Shown: piece after piece, positions 35,460-42,820 of the stretch
How positions within the stretch are numbered: the stretch's first letter is position 1
How the letters are laid out: the number at the start of each line of letters is the position of its first letter
Source of the DNA: Chitinophagaceae bacterium UBA2375
GTDB taxonomy: Bacteria; Bacteroidota; Bacteroidia; Chitinophagales; Chitinophagaceae
DNA: 64,000 nt
NCBI GenBank assembly: GCA_002343985.1
Contig: DDTB01000034.1
Span: forward strand, 1 to 64,000
Direction: 5' to 3'
Translations under genes and position numbers: made by a program
Notes under the pieces: model-generated
The model's input: the letters and a program-made list of their open reading frames with translations, nothing else
Told to the model about the DNA's origin: nothing
The model's database searches: none

Positions 35460-36233
35460 TTACCATTCCGCACCGGGGTAAGCGCGCTGCAGGTATTGCA
35501 GTTCAGCGAGCATATAACCCAGGTTTTCGGTATGCAATCCTGTTTTTCCGCCTACATGCATATATACAGATTCTGATGACATAGGCAATGTGGCTTCGGC
35601 AAAAACATCCTGCACTTCTTTCAGCCAGCCGGCATGCAGGGTGGAGGGGTCAACCATTCCTGTTTCATAATCAGCCGCGCGGAACATCTCTCCTGTGTAT
35701 GGCCATAGCTCTTCAATGGCGGTCAGCATGCGCTGATGGCTTTCCGCAGTGCCGTCGCCCAGCCGGATCACCCATTCGCTGCTCCATTTCACATGGTATG
35801 CCACTTCTTTGAGCGATTTGGCCGCGATGGCGGCAAGGTCTTTATCCGGAACTGTTTGCAGGCGGGTATATAACAGTGACTGGTAGACGCTGAAAAAGAA
35901 ATGTTTCAGGATGGTCTGCGCCCAGTCGCCTTTGGGCAATTCCGTAAGCAGCAGGTTTTTAAATGCGCGTTCGTCACGCAGGTACGCGAGGCTGTCTTCC
36001 GTTGCGGGTTTCAGCGTATGATCCGCGGATTGGTTGATGAGTCCGGCGGCATATTGGTAAAAATGACGGGCTTGTCCGAGCAAATCAAGGCTGATATTGG
36101 TGATGGCGATATCTTGTTCGAGCACGGGGCCATGGCCGCACCATTCGCTGCTGCGCTGCGCCATAATCAGGGAACTATCCGCAAGGTGCAGGGTATAGTC
36201 GATGAGGGCCTGGTTGGATGTATGGGCAGACAT
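35460..36233 (-). CDS. paaC: 1,2-phenylacetyl-CoA epoxidase subunit PaaC
   Basis: Structural, non-catalytic partner of PaaA in the multicomponent oxygenase; ferritin-like four-helix fold, 257 aa. LADSSLIMAQRSSEWCGHGP, ISLDLLGQARHFYQYAA and LKEVAYHVKWSSEWVIRLGDG are conserved PaaC segments. The start codon is directly preceded by the 7-bp tandem repeat block between paaC and paaB, which replaces any recognisable ribosome-binding site. Confidence 0.94.
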   Translation of the reverse strand: MSAHTSNQALIDYTLHLADSSLIMAQRSSEWCGHGPVLEQDIAITNISLDLLGQARHFYQYAAGLINQSADHTLKPATEDSLAYLRDERAFKNLLLTELPKGDWAQTILKHFFFSVYQSLLYTRLQTVPDKDLAAIAAKSLKEVAYHVKWSSEWVIRLGDGTAESHQRMLTAIEELWPYTGEMFRAADYETGMVDPSTLHAGWLKEVQDVFAEATLPMSSESVYMHVGGKTGLHTENLGYMLAELQYLQRAYPGAEW

Positions 36234-36239
36234 ATAATC

Positions 36240-36354
36240 TATGATTTATGATTTATGATGTATGATGTATGATGTATGATGTGGGATGTATGATGTATGA
36301 TGTGGGATGTGGGATGTATGATGTGGGATGTATGATATATGATGTGTGATGTAG
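36240..36354. repeat. Sixteen-unit heptanucleotide tandem repeat between paaB and paaC
   Basis: Units of 7 bp run without break: mainly GTATGAT, with GTGGGAT variants in an irregular order and TTATGAT at the paaC end (minus strand: ATCATAC/ATCCCAC). The block fills nearly the whole 159-bp gap, ending 7 bp before the paaC start codon. No stem or gene is seen in it. Its copy number is likely to vary between isolates. Confidence 0.85.
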
Positions 36355-36392
36355 ATAACATTGCACCAGGCTTATGACTGATTCAACAACGG

Positions 36393-36761
36393 TTACATAT
36401 GTTTTACCGCGTCGGGGAGGTCATAAAAAGTGGGGTGCCTGTAAATTTTATCCTCGGCGGGGTCATACAGCATACCCGACTCTTCCGGTTTTGACGCGTG
36501 GATGTATTTGCTCTCCACCACCCAGATGCTGATGCCTTCCTGGCGGCGGGTATATACGTCGCGCGCGTTTTCGATGGCCATTTCGGCGTCGGCTGCGTGC
36601 AGGCTGCCCGCATGTTTATGGTCAAGCCCCTGCTTGCTGCGGATAAACACTTCCCACAAAGGCCATTCTTCGGAAGGGTTGACTTGCTTAGCTGAAGGCG
36701 CACTGCCTGATCCGGAGTCGGGGATATCGCCGTAATAAAATTTTTTAACCTGTATTTGCAT
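36393..36761 (-). CDS. paaB: 1,2-phenylacetyl-CoA epoxidase subunit PaaB
   Basis: A small 122-aa subunit of the PaaABCE complex, thought to bridge oligomers. EWPLWEVFIRSKQGLDHKHAGSLHA, AIENARDVYTRRQEGISIWVV and the SGMLYDPAEDKIYRHPTFY C-terminus are typical. The N-terminal insert DIPDSGSGSAPSAKQVNPS makes it about 20-25 residues longer than the E. coli form. It follows paaA by 48 bp. Confidence 0.93.
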   Translation of the reverse strand: MQIQVKKFYYGDIPDSGSGSAPSAKQVNPSEEWPLWEVFIRSKQGLDHKHAGSLHAADAEMAIENARDVYTRRQEGISIWVVESKYIHASKPEESGMLYDPAEDKIYRHPTFYDLPDAVKHM

Positions 36762-36809
36762 GTTGTTGATGTTATAATGGGTAAAGGTTATTTCGTTTGT
36801 TCGTAACCG

Positions 36810-37757
36810 TTATGCTGCCACTGTTTTCCTGCGGGCCGCTTTTTTGGCCGCGTAAGCCGAGGCCGCTTCCCGCACCCAGGCGCCGTTATCGTGCGCTTTC
36901 CGGCGGGCTTCGAGCCTTTGCTTATTGCATGGGCCGTTTCCTTTGACCACGTTCCAGAATTCCTCCCAGTTGATCTCGCCGAAATCATAATGCTTGCGCG
37001 ATTCGTTCCAAACCAAATCAGGGTCCGGAAGGGTCATGCCCAGCACTTTCACCTGTTCGGCGATCATATCCACAAATTGCTGGCGCAATTCATCATTACT
37101 CTTTCGTTTGATCTTCCATTTCATGCTCTGGTCGCTGTTTGTGCTCTCGCTGTCTTTCGGGCCAAACATCATCAAACTCGGCCACCACCAACGGTTGATC
37201 GCATCCTGGCACATGGCTTTCTGCGCTTCGGTACCCCGGCTGAGCACCAGTAAAATCTCAAATCCCTGGCGCTGGTGAAAACTCTCTTCCTTGCAAATGC
37301 GCACCATTGCCCGTGCATAGGGGCCGTAAGATGTGCGGCAGAGCATGACCTGGTTGAGGATGGCGGCGCCGTCAACCAGCCATCCAATCGCGCCCATATC
37401 GGCCCATGTGAGGGATGGGTAATTAAAGATGGAAGAATATTTTGCCTTGCCCGAATGCAGGTCTTCAATCATCTGGTCGCGGCTGAAGCCCAGCGTTTCC
37501 GCTGCGGAGTACAGGTAAAGCCCGTGCCCACCTTCATCCTGCACCTTGGCCAGCAGGATGGCCTTGCGTTTCAGCGATGGGGCCCTGCCAATCCAATTGC
37601 CTTCGGGGAGCATGCCCACAATTTCACTGTGCGCGTGCTGACTGATCTGGCGGAGGTTTGTTTTGCGGTAAGCTTCCGGCATCCAGTCGCGCGGCTCAAT
37701 CTTTATTTCCTGGTCGATTTTGTCCTGAAACAATTTTTCGAGTTCATGTACCGACAT
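36810..37757 (-). CDS. paaA: 1,2-phenylacetyl-CoA epoxidase catalytic subunit PaaA
   Basis: Diiron oxygenase that converts phenylacetyl-CoA to ring-1,2-epoxyphenylacetyl-CoA. The 315-aa ferritin-like fold has the metal-ligand ExxH pairs in LLAKVQDEGGHGLYLYS and MVRICKEESFHQRQGFE. YGPYARAMVR and WWPSLMMFGPKDS are also characteristic. The C-terminus has an extra basic Ala/Lys tail (YAAKKAARRKT). First gene of the paaABCD-mgtC-paaG-paaI operon and preceded by the candidate TetR operator. Confidence 0.95.
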   Translation of the reverse strand: MSVHELEKLFQDKIDQEIKIEPRDWMPEAYRKTNLRQISQHAHSEIVGMLPEGNWIGRAPSLKRKAILLAKVQDEGGHGLYLYSAAETLGFSRDQMIEDLHSGKAKYSSIFNYPSLTWADMGAIGWLVDGAAILNQVMLCRTSYGPYARAMVRICKEESFHQRQGFEILLVLSRGTEAQKAMCQDAINRWWWPSLMMFGPKDSESTNSDQSMKWKIKRKSNDELRQQFVDMIAEQVKVLGMTLPDPDLVWNESRKHYDFGEINWEEFWNVVKGNGPCNKQRLEARRKAHDNGAWVREAASAYAAKKAARRKTVAA

Positions 37758-37789
37758 ATCATTTCTGTTTAGGATTTAAAAATAATAAA

Positions 37790-37811
37790 AAAACGAACAT
37801 TCGTTAGTTTT
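37790..37811. promoter_or_regulatory. Candidate TetR (PaaR-like) operator before paaA
   Basis: AAAACGAA-CATTCG-TTAGTTTT (37790-37811), 33 bp before the paaA ATG. It has the same 8-N6-8 form and 18 of 22 identical positions with the site before tetR-paaE (50577-50598); on the minus strand both start AAAACTAA. A nested inverted repeat AACGAA-CA-TTCGTT is also present. A minus-strand TTTG lies upstream, so the site probably overlaps the core promoter. Confidence 0.7.
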
Positions 37812-37900
37812 TGTGGAGCAAAAAAAGGGTTTTTTGCCGATTACTTTATCGAAATTCCTGCCTGCCGGAATAACCCGGCAGCTAACCTTCACAAGGGAGA

Positions 37901-38311
37901 TTACCTGATACTGAGCGGGTCGTGCCGGAACATGAACGAGGCGATCGCCTGCAGGTCGGCATCCGGAAGGGCCTGGCGGGGCATGGCGCCATATTTGTCG
38001 ATGGCACCCGGCATCATGGACAGGTCTTTTGAAGGATTTTTCACAAAACCGACAAGCCGATTGACAAACTCCCCTTCAGATTTGTACGCGTCGAGGTACT
38101 GAAGCCTGATTGCATGTAAGCTGGGAGCCATAACCGTCTCCCGGTTCGGGTGGTGGCAGCTCGTACAATTTGATTTCAATAAGCCGAGCGCACGCTCATC
38201 ATCGGCAGACCATTCCGCCGCAACAGCAGTTTGTGCCTGTTGCTGTTCAGCCTGCATGCAGGCGCTTATGGCGATGGTGGCCAAGAGAAAGATGAAGGTT
38301 TTTATTGTCAT
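37901..38311 (-). CDS. Cytochrome c lipoprotein, single heme
   Basis: A 136-aa lipoprotein (MTIKTFIFLLATIAISAC lipobox) with a heme c site CTSCHH near residue 50 and Met in SMMPGAIDKYGAMP as likely sixth ligand. DADLQAIASFMF is the C-terminal cytochrome helix. The gene overlaps the upstream lipoprotein gene by 4 bp (ATGA), so the pair is translationally coupled. A 7-bp inverted repeat (CTGCCGG/CCGGCAG, 37862-37881) lies just past its end but lacks a T-run. Confidence 0.83.
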   Translation of the reverse strand: MTIKTFIFLLATIAISACMQAEQQQAQTAVAAEWSADDERALGLLKSNCTSCHHPNRETVMAPSLHAIRLQYLDAYKSEGEFVNRLVGFVKNPSKDLSMMPGAIDKYGAMPRQALPDADLQAIASFMFRHDPLSIR

Positions 38312-38781
38312 TGAAAATACTTGTTGAATGCCACAAATGATTCTTTGAACTGCCCCACAATTTTTTGTTGTTCTGAAACGGTTTTCGCTTCATCAAATGA
38401 TTCGGATAATTCAATAAACGGAACCAGCCATTTATGCAGTTCATCATGCGCCGGGCCTTTCATCGTACAGTTTTCGGTTAGGCCTTCAATATTGTCGTCA
38501 ATCAGTTTTGCCAGTTTTTTGTAATCGGCATCAGCGCCGGGTTGAAAACCTGTTACCGCTTTTTCCATTGTCCGGATATACAGCATCATGCTGTCGGCCA
38601 CTTTCCATTTTTCTCCATTATTCAGTACAATGGCTTCATGCCCGTGGCCCGCATGCCCTGTATCGGTTTTGCTGATTTCCTGTTTCACTTCCTGTTTTGC
38701 CTCAGGCGCTGTTTCAGTTTTTTGATCACCGCAGGCATGCAATACAATCGATATACAGGCGGCCGATATCATTTTTTTCAT
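38308..38781 (-). CDS. His-rich lipoprotein of unknown function
   Basis: A 157-aa protein with signal and lipobox LHACGDQK. Residues 40-50 contain HAGHGHE, a possible metal-binding cluster, followed by a helical domain (MMLYIRTMEKAVTGF, IEGLTENCTMKGPAHDELHKWLVPF). One Cys and several His in the helical part could bind metal. Its ATGA overlap with the cytochrome gene suggests the two act together in the periplasm, perhaps in copper or heme handling; this is inference. I cannot name the family. Confidence 0.7.
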   Translation of the reverse strand: MKKMISAACISIVLHACGDQKTETAPEAKQEVKQEISKTDTGHAGHGHEAIVLNNGEKWKVADSMMLYIRTMEKAVTGFQPGADADYKKLAKLIDDNIEGLTENCTMKGPAHDELHKWLVPFIELSESFDEAKTVSEQQKIVGQFKESFVAFNKYFQ

Positions 38782-38871
38782 GAGATGGGTGTTTGGGGTT
38801 GCATAAAAAGGTTAAGCCAGGGCAAAATTAGTCAATTCGAACGGGTTGCGTGGGCGGCAAGAAACGAAGGA

Positions 38872-39546
38872 TCAGAGCAAACCTTTTTCATATGCCAGGT
38901 GGAGGGCCTGGGCGCGGCTGTTCACATGCAGTTTCTGGTAGATATTCATCACGTGTTTTTTAGCGGTATTTGTGCTGATATCGAGCCTGGCCCCAATTTC
39001 CTTATACAGCAAACCGTCGATCAGCAATTGCAGGATTTCTTTTTCGCGCTGAGTGAGGTCAAAAAAATCGGTTGGCCTGGGTTGGTTTTGCTGGGGAAGG
39101 CGGAGCTCATTTTTTTGAACAAGCTGTAGAATTTTATACGCGATGCCCGGGGAGATAGGCCCGATGCTGTTTTCCAGCATCTGGTGCAGCATCTCGGTGA
39201 TGCTTTCGGAACTTTCTTCTTTGAGTAAATACCCGTGCGCACCGGCTTTGATGGCTTTGAAAATTTTGTCTTCGTTATCAAAAATGGTGAGTACCACATA
39301 TTTCACCTGCGGGTAGAGGCAGGATGCAATCGCGATCGCGTCGACACCATCCATGTTCGGCATTTCCAGGTCCATCAGCGCCACATCGGGCAACTGGTTG
39401 TCGGGCAGGCACTTCATCTTATCTAAAAATTCCTGTCCGTCAGACGCGGTCAGGCATACAACAAAACCACCATCGCGCAGCAATTTATCTTTCAGGATAT
39501 TCCTGTTGCTGGCTTTATCGTCTATGATGGCTATACGTACGGGCAT
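38872..39546 (-). CDS. NarL/LuxR-family response regulator
   Basis: A 224-aa regulator. The receiver has DD at 9-10, phospho-acceptor Asp59 in VALMDLEMPNMDG, Thr in VLTIFDN and Lys in YLLKEES; the LuxR HTH is at about 160-220 (LTQREKEILQLLIDGLLYKE, TNTAKKHVMNIYQKL). It follows the large sensor kinase by 58 bp on the same strand and is its natural partner. Confidence 0.92.
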   Translation of the reverse strand: MPVRIAIIDDKASNRNILKDKLLRDGGFVVCLTASDGQEFLDKMKCLPDNQLPDVALMDLEMPNMDGVDAIAIASCLYPQVKYVVLTIFDNEDKIFKAIKAGAHGYLLKEESSESITEMLHQMLENSIGPISPGIAYKILQLVQKNELRLPQQNQPRPTDFFDLTQREKEILQLLIDGLLYKEIGARLDISTNTAKKHVMNIYQKLHVNSRAQALHLAYEKGLL

Positions 39547-39604
39547 GTGTCAAACTTAAACAAATCTCCTTTCTTTTATAGTCGACAGCTATACTCCTTT
39601 TGGG

Positions 39605-42601
39605 TTATACAGTAAACTGAAAACGGGTCCCCTGTGTTTCTTTGGTTGTCAGCAAAACATCTATCCCGCTTGCCTTGCCGCGTTCCCGGATATTGTCGAG
39701 CCCATAACCCGGATTGATTTTTTCTTCATCAAACCCCGATCCGTCATCCTGAACCAGTATCGTCCAGGCCTCTGTGCCCGGGATGCTTTCCACGCTGATA
39801 TGAGCGGCGCCGCTGTGTTTGATGGCATTTGTTATGGCCTCCTGCACCATGCGCACCAGGTTGAGCGCTTGTTGATTCTCGAGCATGCGGTTTGGAGGGG
39901 CCATACCAGTTACCTGGAATTGGATATCCGGATAATAACGGCTGAGTTGTTGCACAAAATTCCGGATCCTGATCAGGCAATCGGTGCAGGCGAAAGCTTC
40001 TTTTTGCAGCGCCCAGATGGTTTCGCGCAGTGAATGCATGATGTCTTTTGATGCAAAACGAAGGTCTGTCATCAGGGCCTTGCTTTCGGGTTCCGTTAGT
40101 TTATACCCGAGCAGATCGGTTTTGTGCAATACCGCGTTGGCATAAGCGCCGATGCTGTCGTGCAAATCACGCGATATCCTTTCTTTTTCCATTTGCACGC
40201 GCCGGGCGCTTTCCAGTTCAATTAATTTTTGCTGGTATTTTTTTCGCTGGTAATCATTCACGCTAAACAGCAGCAGGCTGAATATTACTATACCCACAAG
40301 GCTATAGAACCACCAGGTTTTCCAAAATGGAGGTTTGATGATGATGCTGATGCTGTGCATGGGAAACGCTGATGCATCATAAGTCCTGCCGGCATATATG
40401 TCAAGACTGTATTTGCCCGGAGGCAGGTAATAGCGTATGGTTTGCATGTCGCTGTTTTGTATCCATTCCGGGTCAATGGGGTTCATGCGGTATTGGAAAC
40501 TGTACCGGCCGGGCATGCTGCCCGACATGGCGGTGACATCAAATGCCAGGTTGTTTTTATCGTACGGTAGCGTCAATGAACGCGTGTACCAAACTGCCGA
40601 ATCCCCGGTGTATTCTTTATTGTTCACTTGTATGCGGGTCAGCATCAGCCTGATGACTTCATTTCCCTGCCTGATCTGTTCAGGATAAAAACTGTTTGCC
40701 CCCTTGATTCCGCCAAAAAAAAGTTCATTGCCCGACGTAAAGGCTACGCCCGTGTTGAACTCGTTTTCCTGTAAACCATCTTCCCGGGTAAGTTGGAATA
40801 CATATCCAGGCTTTTGCAGGTTGATACAGAAAATGCCTTTGTTGCTGCTGCACCAAAGCAGCCCGCTTTCATCAAAGGCCATGGCATAAATGCAATCATC
40901 CGGCAGCCCGTCTTTTTTCGACAGGTGCCTGATAATGGTTCCCTCGTCATCAATTTCAAATACGCCATTGTTTGTACCCAGGAAAATATTTCCGCCGGAC
41001 TTATCCACGAAACACCTCACATGGCCTGTGTTTGGAAAGAATTTTTTCCTGACCTGCCGTTTTTGAAATGGATCAAACCAGCATAATGTGTCGGGATAAA
41101 AACTAATGATCAGCCGCCCCCGCATCGCGGCGCCCAAAAAATCCCTGTTGTTGTGCATGGTCCATTCTTCTGCATGTCCATTGCCATGGGTGTAGAGGAA
41201 CAAATCATTTTGTGAACTGATGATGCTGAGGCTGTCGGTTGATAAAATTGTTTTGCAATAGTATGAGGGCCCGTCTGATGATAAGGTATCAGGCCGTTTA
41301 ATGGTGACCGGCTTAAATGCATTTTTCTGATAGTTGTATAACCATAAACTTGTTTCACCGGCACAGGCGAGTAAATATTCGCCGGTAGCTGTTTGCGTGA
41401 TGGCGTTAACCGATAAGGCTTTTGTTTTCCCGGGTAATGACCGCACATGCCTGAGCAGTTTTTGTGTACTGTCGTATATCAACAAGCCGTTTGATAAAGT
41501 ACCCGTTAATACAAGGTTTGCCTTTTTGTCGGCCCATAGGCTGAGCACATGGAGGCCTCTGGCAACCTGGTTATTGTTTGAATATTGTTTGATGGCTAAA
41601 TGTTTGTTGGAAATCCTGCAGACGCCATCCATTAATGAATTAATGTACAGGTTCCCAAATTTGTCGGAGAGCATCTTGCTGATAATGGAAAACTCAAACA
41701 ATGGATTTCTGTTGAAGTCAACCAGTTCAGATACAAGGCGCTCGTAATCATTGCCCAGGACAAAGACCCGGTTTGACAGGCTCCAAATCACGCGGCCTTC
41801 CCAAAGAATCATTTTGTTCCTGATGCCATCGTATGCCTGCAGTTCATGGATGATGATTTTTTTCCGTTCTTTTGAACGCGGCCGGTATTTGTATAATACC
41901 ACGGGCTCCTGGTACAGGCTGAAAATAATCTCATCATCTGATATGAATTCCAGTACAGAAAATTCTTGATCGGGTTCCGTTTCAACAATATCATGCACTT
42001 TGTTTTCTACCAGGTTTACATTGTACAGTTTGTGCTTCCAACTGATGCAGATATTATTCCCCCTGTTTTTCCCAAGCCGGATCAGGTTGGCATTCATGGA
42101 GGGTTCAAGTGCCGCGATGGCCAGGGGTTCATTTTTTATGATTTTTTCCTGTGCCAGGTGATAGGAAATAAGCTGATGAGGGTATTCGAGGAAATGCAGG
42201 CTGCCATTGGATTCCGCGAGGATGCGGGGATGCTTGGTCTGCCCTTCTTTATTTTTCCAGATCAGCCGGAAACGGTTAGTCGCGGGAAGGTACTCGCTGA
42301 TGCCATAAGCATGGCTTAGAAAAAAACGGTTATTGGATGTATGGAAAAATTTCACCCATTTATTATCGGGCAAGCCATCCTGTATGGACACAAAACTGAA
42401 ATTTTTGCCATCAAAACGTTGCAGGCCGTTGGGATAACTGAACCAGCAGATGTTTAAAGGATCAACCTCCAGGTCGATGACATTGTTTTGCAGCATGCCA
42501 TCATCAGTGGTGAGGTGCGTACTGTGAAACCGTTCCTGTACCTGCGCATGCGCGTTATGCAGGATGTTCAGTAAAAGCAGGATTGTACAAACGGTTTTCA
42601 A
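39605..42601 (-). CDS. Two-component sensor kinase with beta-propeller and Y_Y_Y sensor domain
   Basis: A 998-aa kinase. After a signal peptide (MKTVCTILLLLNILHNAHAQ), two seven-bladed-propeller-like halves (Reg_prop-type blades such as DGMLQNNVIDLEVDPLN and DGLPDDCIYAMAFDESG) and a Y_Y_Y domain (PPGKYSLDIYAGRTYD near 745) form the periplasmic sensor. One membrane helix (WWFYSLVGIVIFSLLLF near 770) leads to a HisKA_3 domain with His near 814 in SRDLHDSIGAYAN and an HATPase domain (VQEAITNAIKHSG, VQDDGSGFDE). It lacks the receiver/AraC part of true hybrid systems and instead pairs with the separate NarL regulator downstream. Confidence 0.9.
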   Translation of the reverse strand: MKTVCTILLLLNILHNAHAQVQERFHSTHLTTDDGMLQNNVIDLEVDPLNICWFSYPNGLQRFDGKNFSFVSIQDGLPDNKWVKFFHTSNNRFFLSHAYGISEYLPATNRFRLIWKNKEGQTKHPRILAESNGSLHFLEYPHQLISYHLAQEKIIKNEPLAIAALEPSMNANLIRLGKNRGNNICISWKHKLYNVNLVENKVHDIVETEPDQEFSVLEFISDDEIIFSLYQEPVVLYKYRPRSKERKKIIIHELQAYDGIRNKMILWEGRVIWSLSNRVFVLGNDYERLVSELVDFNRNPLFEFSIISKMLSDKFGNLYINSLMDGVCRISNKHLAIKQYSNNNQVARGLHVLSLWADKKANLVLTGTLSNGLLIYDSTQKLLRHVRSLPGKTKALSVNAITQTATGEYLLACAGETSLWLYNYQKNAFKPVTIKRPDTLSSDGPSYYCKTILSTDSLSIISSQNDLFLYTHGNGHAEEWTMHNNRDFLGAAMRGRLIISFYPDTLCWFDPFQKRQVRKKFFPNTGHVRCFVDKSGGNIFLGTNNGVFEIDDEGTIIRHLSKKDGLPDDCIYAMAFDESGLLWCSSNKGIFCINLQKPGYVFQLTREDGLQENEFNTGVAFTSGNELFFGGIKGANSFYPEQIRQGNEVIRLMLTRIQVNNKEYTGDSAVWYTRSLTLPYDKNNLAFDVTAMSGSMPGRYSFQYRMNPIDPEWIQNSDMQTIRYYLPPGKYSLDIYAGRTYDASAFPMHSISIIIKPPFWKTWWFYSLVGIVIFSLLLFSVNDYQRKKYQQKLIELESARRVQMEKERISRDLHDSIGAYANAVLHKTDLLGYKLTEPESKALMTDLRFASKDIMHSLRETIWALQKEAFACTDCLIRIRNFVQQLSRYYPDIQFQVTGMAPPNRMLENQQALNLVRMVQEAITNAIKHSGAAHISVESIPGTEAWTILVQDDGSGFDEEKINPGYGLDNIRERGKASGIDVLLTTKETQGTRFQFTV

Positions 42602-42652
42602 TAATCAGTGCAGTTGACTTCAGCAATCAAGTTACAATTTCCCCTTGGAAAC

Positions 42653-42681
42653 CCATCCTAATCCAAATGGATTATTGATGG
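42653..42681. promoter_or_regulatory. Inverted repeat in the divergent region of kinase and T9SS protein
   Basis: TAATCC-AAAT-GGATTA (42659-42674) nested in CCATC (42653-42657) / GATGG (42677-42681). It lies in the 219-bp region between the divergent kinase gene and the 2000-aa surface protein gene, so it could be an operator for either. The rest of the gap shows no gene. Confidence 0.4.
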
Positions 42682-42820
42682 AGTAAAGATGTTTGATTTC
42701 TTTTGTTGTTGCATAACAGGAATTGTTTCCTGTTTATCACTCACCTCTGTTTCCCGCTGCAACCTGAATGATGCCTGCCCTTTTGGGGATACCTGATTCT
42801 GTCATGTAAAATTTTTTTGT

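Noticed and set aside
36240..36354. CRISPR array
   Set aside because: Units are 7 bp with no spacers and no cas genes in the window.
37862..37881. Terminator of the cytochrome gene
   Set aside because: The 7-bp stem CTGCCGG/CCGGCAG has no T-run on the minus strand, so I did not call it a terminator.
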